Positions 58,090 to 64,000 of a stretch of DNA of 64,000 nt are shown in pieces (within the stretch, counting starts at the first letter, position 1; every line of letters starts with the position of its first letter). A program made the position numbers and the translations under genes. A model generated the notes under the pieces. It had not been told where the DNA came from, did not search any database, and was given only the letters and a program-made list of their open reading frames with translations. Source of the stretch: Ceratotherium simum simum (taxonomy: Eukaryota; Chordata; Mammalia; Perissodactyla; Rhinocerotidae); assembly GCF_000283155.1 (NCBI RefSeq), contig NW_004454166.1:8060409-8124408 (forward strand). The letters are read 5' to 3'.

Positions 58090-58668
58090 TGTGTCAGTTA
58101 ACTATTGCTGTATAACAAATCACCCCAAAACTCAGCGGCTTAAAACAATGAGCATTTCTTAATGCTTTTGTTCCATGAAAAATTTTAAGATTTACTCTCT
58201 TAGCACCTTTCTGTATATACAATACAGTGTTATCAACTAGAGTCTTATTATTAACTTATAGTCTTATTGCTCTTAAATGTATGAGTGAGCCAGATGGTTC
58301 GTCTGGTCTTGGCTGGGCTTCCTTATGCATCTGCAATGAGACTTGTATCAAGGAGGTAGCTTTGCTGATCTTAGCTGGGCTCTTTCGCATGTTTGGTGGT
58401 TGGCTGGCAATAAGATAATCAGGGGTAGTCTCAGTTAGGACAACTGGACTCTTTCCACATAATTTCTCATCCTCCAGGACGTTAGCCTGAGCTTTTCCCA
58501 CATGGCTGTGAGAATTCCAAGAGAGAGCAAGTGGAAGATTTCTTAGAGCCTGAGCTCAGAAATGACAATCACTTCTACAGCATTGTTGGCTAAAAACTAA
58601 TCATAAGAGAAGTTCCGATTCAAGTCGTGGGGAATAGACTCCACTTCTTGAGGGGAGGAGCTGCCTAA
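58090..58668 (-). repeat. MaLR/ERVL-type LTR (antisense) inserted in MIR
   Basis: 'gttaactattgctgtataac', 'aaatcaccccaaaactcagc' and 'ggcttaaaacaatgagcatt' form the inverted 3' end of a MaLR/ERVL LTR. The right end has 'cttgaggggaggagctgcct'. About 58168-58265 holds words like 'aagatttactctcttagcac' and 'atacaatacagtgttatcaa' that I associate with L1 3' sequence and that may be a secondary insertion. The flanks 'atcag' (58085-58089 and 58669-58673) form the 5 bp target duplication typical of this class. Confidence 0.7.
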
Positions 58669-58673
58669 ATCAG

Positions 58674-58762
58674 CGTAATGGGAATATCTACATTTCACAG
58701 CTATTGTGAAATAAGATATTTGATTAAAAAGTACTTAGCAAATGCTTTGAATACATATATTC
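58674..58762 (+). repeat. MIR SINE, second half
   Basis: 'gggaatatctacatttcaca', 'gctattgtgaaataagatat' and 'aaagtacttagcaaatgctt' continue the MIR interrupted at 58089. Confidence 0.72.
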
Positions 58763-59540
58763 AATACACGTAAATTACATGTCCCTTATACATCTTGGCC
58801 CCCCGTATCCTGCACAAGAAAGTCCATGAGAAACACCAAATTAATGACTTATAGAAATATATAATTTAGAAGACTTTCTGAAAAAATTTTTAAAAAATTT
58901 TAATAAAAATATGCAATTAAACACATTGCTTCAAAATTATATTTAATTCGTTATGTAAAATATATAGCAAAATAAAAACTGATGCTAAAAGCCATGACAA
59001 CTTTAAGCATTTTTCTTCAAACTCCTGTTTCCTAATTTATATTTTCATGTCATATAAAAAGTAGGAAATTTAAAAGGAGGTATTTGATCATTTTCAATAT
59101 ATAATTTGTGCAGGACCATTATATTTGGCAATAGATTTTCTTTTATGGGAGCAAAATAGAGTATATAAATTCTGCATCGCATGCTGAGAGAAAATCAGTA
59201 TGGCTACACATTTCTCACGCTTCAAGGATTTTTACTATAATAGAAATCTACAGGAACATAATACCTTCGAACTTCACTGCCTCAATGTGTCTTAGACAGA
59301 CATGGTGAGAATGCATTCCGTGAGTTTTACTTGCTGAAATAAAGCACACAAAGGTTTTAGTAGCCAAACAAATGTGCTGATTTTACTTAGAATTTTAGAA
59401 GCCACCTTATCTTGTCAAAGAATGTTGAAACAATAATCTGAAAAACCAACATGTCCATTTTAGAAATGAGTAAATTAGAGAAAATTGAATATACATGTGT
59501 TTATATGTGTAGTAAAACTCGGAGCTGGGCTTTGAGTCAC
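58763..59540. other. Unassigned AT-rich stretch
   Basis: No repeat or gene was recognised. Confidence 0.35.
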
Positions 59541-59554
59541 TCAAAAATGGATGA

Positions 59555-59758
59555 GGGCCGGCCTGTGGCTTAGTGGTTAAGTGCGCGCGCTCTGCTGTTG
59601 GCTGCCCGTGTTCGGACCCCGGGCGCGCACCGACGCACTGCTTCTCCGGCCATGCTGAGGCCGCGTCCCACATACAGCAACTAGAAGGATGTGCAACTGA
59701 CATACAACTATCTACTGGGGCTTTGGGGGAAAAATAAATGAATAAATAAAATTAAAAA
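59555..59758 (+). mobile_element. Young ERE1 SINE with intact promoter boxes
   Basis: Sense ERE1, starting 'gggccggcctgtggcttagt' and ending in 'aataaatgaataaataaaat' plus an A-run. The pol III A box ('tggcttagtggtta') and a B-box-like 'gtgttcggaccc' are recognisable, and the head is dense in undecayed CpG (for example 'gtgcgcgcgctc'). Target-site duplications 'aaaaatggatga' at 59543-59554 and 59759-59770 are identical over 12 bp. All this points to a recent insertion. Confidence 0.97.
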
Positions 59759-59770
59759 AAAAATGGATGA

Positions 59771-60055
59771 AATTTCTCCTATTCAATAAGAGAATATAAT
59801 CCACTATGATAATGAAACCTATAACTTCTCTAATTAATCTTTTACAGATTCATATGCTTCTACATAACCCTGAGATGGTTTCTAACATTTGATTGGCACT
59901 TTCTTTTATACATGTCAAAGGCAATTTTTTATACACATAAAAACATACCCAAGCTTGAAAGTGCAAAAATAGCATTTAAAGTTTTTAAATTAGTGTTTCA
60001 AAATTATTAAGTAGTTCGAAAAGCTCAAATATGGAAAAATGAAATAAAAATCATA
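59771..60055. other. Unassigned AT-rich stretch
   Basis: Nothing recognised in this interval. Confidence 0.3.
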
Positions 60056-60059
60056 TGCT

Positions 60060-60640
60060 TATCCCTTGGCTTTACCATATTCTTACATTATTCCACATTT
60101 GCTTTAGTTATGGTTGGAATTCTCTTTAAAATCCTTCATATTTCCTTTACCCTTTGTTCCTTCTCAGAGGTAATCTACTCTCATTAATTCAATGTTTACT
60201 CTCTATAGTCAGGTTTTCTAATATTTCTACATTGTATTTATCTCTAAACAATATATAATTCTGCAGAATTTTTAACTTTATGGAAATGGTATTATATTAC
60301 AAGTATTATTTTGCAAATTACTTTGTTTTATTTAACATTATGTTTGTGAGCTTCATCCATATTAATCTATGTGTTGCTCTGGTTTGTTTATTTTGACTGC
60401 ATTATTTTTGTAGCATTCTATTTTATGACTGTATCATACAATTTATTTATTCTCCTGTTGATGGACACTTCAATTGTTTCCAATTCTTCCCCTTTTCAAA
60501 CAGCGCTGCCATTAAGTCTTGAACATATCTCCTTTTGTACACATGAAGAGTTTCTCTGCTAGAAAAGGAGCTGCTGTGTTGTAGAGAATACTGTATACAC
60601 CTTCAACTTTCTGGATATTTCCAATTTGCAATTCATTCCC
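60060..60640. repeat. Probable old L1M fragment
   Basis: 'atatataattctgcagaatt', 'gagcttcatccatattaatc', 'ctcctgttgatggacacttc', 'aattgtttccaattcttccc' and 'acagcgctgccattaag' match a common ancient L1 segment (the 'gatggacacttgggttg' type). Orientation relative to L1 is not settled here. Confidence 0.5.
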
Positions 60641-61295
60641 TGTGAATGCGTTCCCCGTCTCCACATTTTCTTCCTAAAATAAGTTATGTGCTTTCTTGTT
60701 CTCATATAATGATACTGTGATTCCTTTTTCTTCTTGACTCAGACCTCAGGGTAGTACTCAACTATGGTAACTGCCAGACTCTCTCCTTATCAAGATCATG
60801 GATCATGATTACACAGTATGAAGCAAACATATCAGTTCCTCCACCATGGTTTGCAGCAGGGGAGAGATTTATTTTGTGGGAGTTAAAAATCAGAAATATT
60901 GAGAATTGGCACCTCTCTCTGCATCCATATGGAGGGAATGTTTGATTAGTTAAAGGCTGACAATATCCAGGTGAATCCTCTGCAAATAAGCCTACAGATC
61001 TCACAGGGCAAGGCTCTTGGTATTTCGTAGCCTGGGAATCGCTACTTAAGCATCCTTATCCCTCCACCCCCAAATTCTCCTAGAAAGACTATCTATTGAG
61101 AAGCTCATCTTGTCTTTGCATTGAGACACCTTTCGTATGCGTTGTGTTACTGTCCAGGAGCCAGCAATTTTTGCCTTCCTCCCTCCAACCCCTAGAAAGT
61201 GATAACCCTATTTTGCCTAATTCTGCTGATTCTGATCTTCCATTAACATCAAGTTTGCCTGAAATTATAGCAAGAGATTAAACTCTTCAATTCCC
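60641..61295. other. Unassigned stretch
   Basis: No repeat or gene was recognised. Short open frames at 60762-61281 show no domain. Confidence 0.3.
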
Positions 61296-61299
61296 AGTT

Positions 61300-61445
61300 G
61301 CCTCATTTATTACAGAAACAACTGGGAAGCAGAGAAGGAAAGCATTGTCTCAACACAGCCCAGAAAGTAGCAAACCATGGAATGTAACCCAGTCCTTCTG
61401 CTTCTCAGGCAAATGTTCTTTCTACTATACCATGCTTCCGAAATG
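61300..61445 (-). repeat. MIR SINE fragment
   Basis: 'aatgtaacccagtccttctg', 'cttctcaggcaaatgttctt' and 'tctactataccatgcttccg' resemble the inverted MIR head. Confidence 0.5.
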
Positions 61446-61604
61446 ATTCCCTTTAGTTTCTGTAGTTTTTCCTCTGAGTTTTGTTGGTATTTGCTAGACA
61501 AAATTGGTTTTTGTAATGTATTCCTATAAATAATATGTACACATGAACTTTAGTCTCAATTATATAGGTCCTCTGAATGTGATATTCTATCCCTTATCAA
61601 GTCT

Positions 61605-61750
61605 TATAGCCACAGAATTTCAGAGCAGGAAAGGATCCTCAAAAATTTGGCTCAACATTGTCAATTTCCAGATAAAACAAAGGAGAAAAATGAAATATAA
61701 AGAAGTTATTTGCCCAATGTCACACTGCTAGGAAGAGGCAGAGCCACTAT
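61605..61750 (-). repeat. MIR-related SINE
   Basis: 'agaatttcagagcaggaaag', 'gaagttatttgcccaatgtc' and 'acactgctaggaagaggcag' belong to the MIR-like family also seen split at 23.9/24.9 kb. Confidence 0.6.
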
Positions 61751-61929
61751 CATATTAACTTTTTCTAATTTTAACAGTAAAGATTAAACTAAGAATCAAC
61801 TACAAAATCCTACCAAACAGAGACAACTACTATTAAAGTATCATTGTCTGTTTCTCCAATGTAAGTATCTATTAAAAGAAGAAAGTAGATAAATAAATTG
61901 TGGTATTTATTTAATACCACAATAATTAC

Positions 61930-62132
61930 TACAATCCTCTTGGGTTTGATTTCAGTTTAGACATTTATTAGATGTGTGACCTTGGGCAAATTACTTAATC
62001 TTCCTGACCCTCAGTTTCCCCATCTGTAAATATAGAGAAATAGTTCTGAGGATTAGATGTAATACATGAGAAAACTGAAAACAGTTTATCTGCCAATAAT
62101 CAGTGCTTGATAAAGCACAGCTATTATTCTGT
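61930..62132 (+). repeat. MIR SINE
   Basis: Sense MIR: 'gatgtgtgaccttgggcaaa', 'ttacttaatcttcctgaccc', 'tcagtttccccatctgtaaa' and 'cagtgcttgataaagcacag'. Confidence 0.92.
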
Positions 62133-62850
62133 CTAAATAAGTGAAAGCATATATTGTGCCTCATTATAATAGGAAAGATATTTTTATACTTTATATGTAT
62201 TCTATTCTACATTATACACATATATAGTTACACATATATACACCCTAACTTATATTTTAAAAATGTGTTTGTTTCTCTCTCTTCTTTTAAAAAGGTATCT
62301 ATCAGATAAATCAGAAACTTGAGCTATGTTGACCATAATTTTATCTTAGGAATTGGCATCCTGCTGGACCACACACAGAAAGTAATCATGTCCTGGAACA
62401 ATCAGTTCAGTAGATGCATTTAGATCACACACCCAACACACCCAACTATACCTTGGTCTTGAGCAATTAGATTCACATGTGCATTACAGATCAGAAAAAA
62501 GTGACAAGGTATATAAAATATGACCTCAGCTATATATAAAAAATGTGTGTATTAATATTAAGAATATGTATATAGTACACAAGCATGTATTTAAGTTGGG
62601 AGAAAATATACCAGAATGGTATCATATACTTTTCTATATTTTCTGAATTCCCACTATGAATTATACTTTTATAATCAGAAAATTCATAAGAGAGAGATAA
62701 ATAAAAGGATGCCTTCTCCCCTGTATGAATTGTTTATATCTCTACTGTAATACATTTTTTAATTAATTTTAATTAGAAGCCAAAGACAAATCTTTGTGTG
62801 TCCCAATTAGACTGATTTAATACATTACAGTATATCATAAGTTAGACCGC
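62133..62850. other. Unassigned AT-rich stretch
   Basis: No gene was recognised. Short AT/CA-rich low-complexity sequence lies at about 62200-62245 and 62530-62580. Confidence 0.35.
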
Positions 62851-62854
62851 TCCT

Positions 62855-63195
62855 CTGTGTTTTTCCTGTGCTGCTCCAACTGCCTGTATCTCCTTTTCTC
62901 CTTTTGCCTCCAACACGCCATCATCACCCTAGAGAAAAAAACCTAACCGTAACTCCAGACATAACTTGTTTCTCCTCCTAAATTAAGATTTTATTAATTA
63001 CTCACTAATAATTGACCTCTCCTATCTTTGTGACTCATTGTAGCTTGAACATATGTTTGTCATAAACCTGAAACAATTTTTGCACCTCTCCAAGTTTATG
63101 TCTGTACCTTCGGATTACAGCCTCTGTCTAATTCATCTTTGTTTCCCCAGTACTTAGCAGAGTAGGTGCTCTGTGAATATTGGTTAAAGATAAGT
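62855..63195 (+). repeat. LINE L2 3' end
   Basis: 'aattcatctttgtttcccca', 'gtacttagcagagtaggtgc' and 'tctgtgaatattggttaaag' close a sense L2. The upstream pyrimidine-rich part is compatible. Confidence 0.68.
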
Positions 63196-63850
63196 AGAGA
63201 AGAAGAAAGAGAGAAGGAAGGAAAGATGGATGGACTCTGATAAACGGGACCCAGATTATAGTAAAGGACAATACAGCTTTTGCAAGACAATTTTCTTTAA
63301 GAGTGAAAAAAATTAGTCTGAAAAGAAACTGGCTCTTTTGAGTATTAAGTTTTTATTTGTTTCCATCTTACCCCAGCTATGATTGTGTACAGGTCTAGGG
63401 AGAATAAAAGGGGCTGTGTGTCAATTGAAAGGTCTGTTTCACTAAACTCAGTAATGATTTGAGACCCAAATAACTCTGCTGTGGAACACTTCTTTATACA
63501 ACTGAACATAACATACTTCACAAGCGCAGAGGTGTTTGCACCTTGTCAGCAAACATGCCATCATAGGCCACTGGACACAGTGCCATTAAAATAAAGGCAA
63601 AACAGTTGTGGAGGCCAGCAGATGGGAAATCTCCGTCAGACTAGCCACTCTGGCTGTGACATCAGCAAATCTTGAGAGTGGCTGGCATTCAGTAAATAGT
63701 GATGGTAGAAGTAGTCTGATTCTAAGGCTAAGGAGAGCTATCTCTGCTTAGAGCAGAGATGTGTCTTCTTGGAACAGCATCTCTGTAGAATTGTTGAGGC
63801 TGGTGGCTGTGGAATCCTGAATTAGTTAACATAAATTAACTAATTAATTA
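63196..63850. other. Unassigned stretch
   Basis: No repeat or gene was recognised. A TAAT-rich run lies at about 63823-63855. Confidence 0.3.
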
Positions 63851-63854
63851 ATTT

Positions 63855-64000
63855 CTTCATAAATACATTTATCATCTATTTGCCTAGTAATTACCTACTC
63901 TGTGTAAGTCGTAGTCCCAAGTTTTTGTAGGTGCTGGGCACATGCTAGGGAACAAAAGAAATGAGTTTTCCGTTCTCCTGTAGCTACAATTTTAGGAGGA
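63855..64000 (-). repeat. Antisense L2-clade remnant, cut by window end
   Basis: 'aattacctactctgtgtaag', 'gtaggtgctgggcacatgct' and 'agggaacaaaagaaatgag' fit the inverted L2-clade tail; it continues past the window. Confidence 0.55.

Noticed and set aside
1..64000. CRISPR arrays, operons, riboswitches, phage or plasmid genes
   Set aside because: The sequence is mammalian nuclear DNA with SINE, LINE and LTR content. No array of short identical repeats with spacers and no bacterial gene organisation is present.

Overview
This is a 64 kb stretch of AT-rich mammalian nuclear DNA. I could not support any intact protein-coding gene, exon set or functional RNA gene in it. The best host clue is a set of six tRNA-derived SINEs at 47.7-59.8 kb. 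Their CpG-rich heads, the recurring 'gagctaacatc' tail module and the 'gccggccc' end match the equine repetitive elements (ERE) of perissodactyls. The source is therefore most likely a horse or close relative. The rest of the repeat landscape fits a laurasiatherian: MIR, L2, MLT1/MaLR LTRs, MER5A, MER20, hAT-Charlie and L1. The open frames present are short and scattered. Where they can be explained at all, they lie inside repeats or low-complexity tracts.

Layout. 0-5.4 kb: an L1-like edge fragment, a hAT-like fragment, and a probable antisense endogenous retrovirus remnant with an internal direct repeat. 5.8-7.4 kb: a decayed hAT transposase (ZBED/Charlie type) in which the BED-like region, both visible catalytic aspartates and the C-terminal dimerisation region can be followed. 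7.8-20.3 kb: Charlie, MIR, L2 and MLT1 copies, an L1 ORF2 fragment split by a younger L1 tail, a GA-rich tract, and a GC-richer L1 5'-UTR-like block with ~103 bp modules. 20.5-21.4 kb: a near-perfect inverted repeat with two 229 bp arms, one mismatch and a 430 bp spacer; this is the most striking structure here. 21.5-21.9 kb: a SINE with a 72 nt tRNA-Glu head. 22.4-46 kb: mostly L2 in both orientations and MIR, including ~3.5 kb of head-to-tail L2, plus a nested MER5A/MER20 stack. 46.75-46.84 kb: an isolated cluster of a CTCF-like motif, a hairpin, a G-quadruplex-capable run with GC boxes, and a TATA-like box. 47.7-64 kb: the EREs, an MLT1 LTR, an L1 ORF2 fragment, an antisense MaLR provirus fragment, a MIR split by an LTR, and L2/MIR remnants.

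No genes work together here. The window reads as an intergenic or intronic archive of transposon insertions. Its value lies in nested insertions that order events, in the inverted repeat, and in the small regulatory-looking GC cluster. Repeat family names rest on remembered consensus features, not on a database search. Boundaries of old repeats are approximate; those with target-site duplications are accurate to a few bases.
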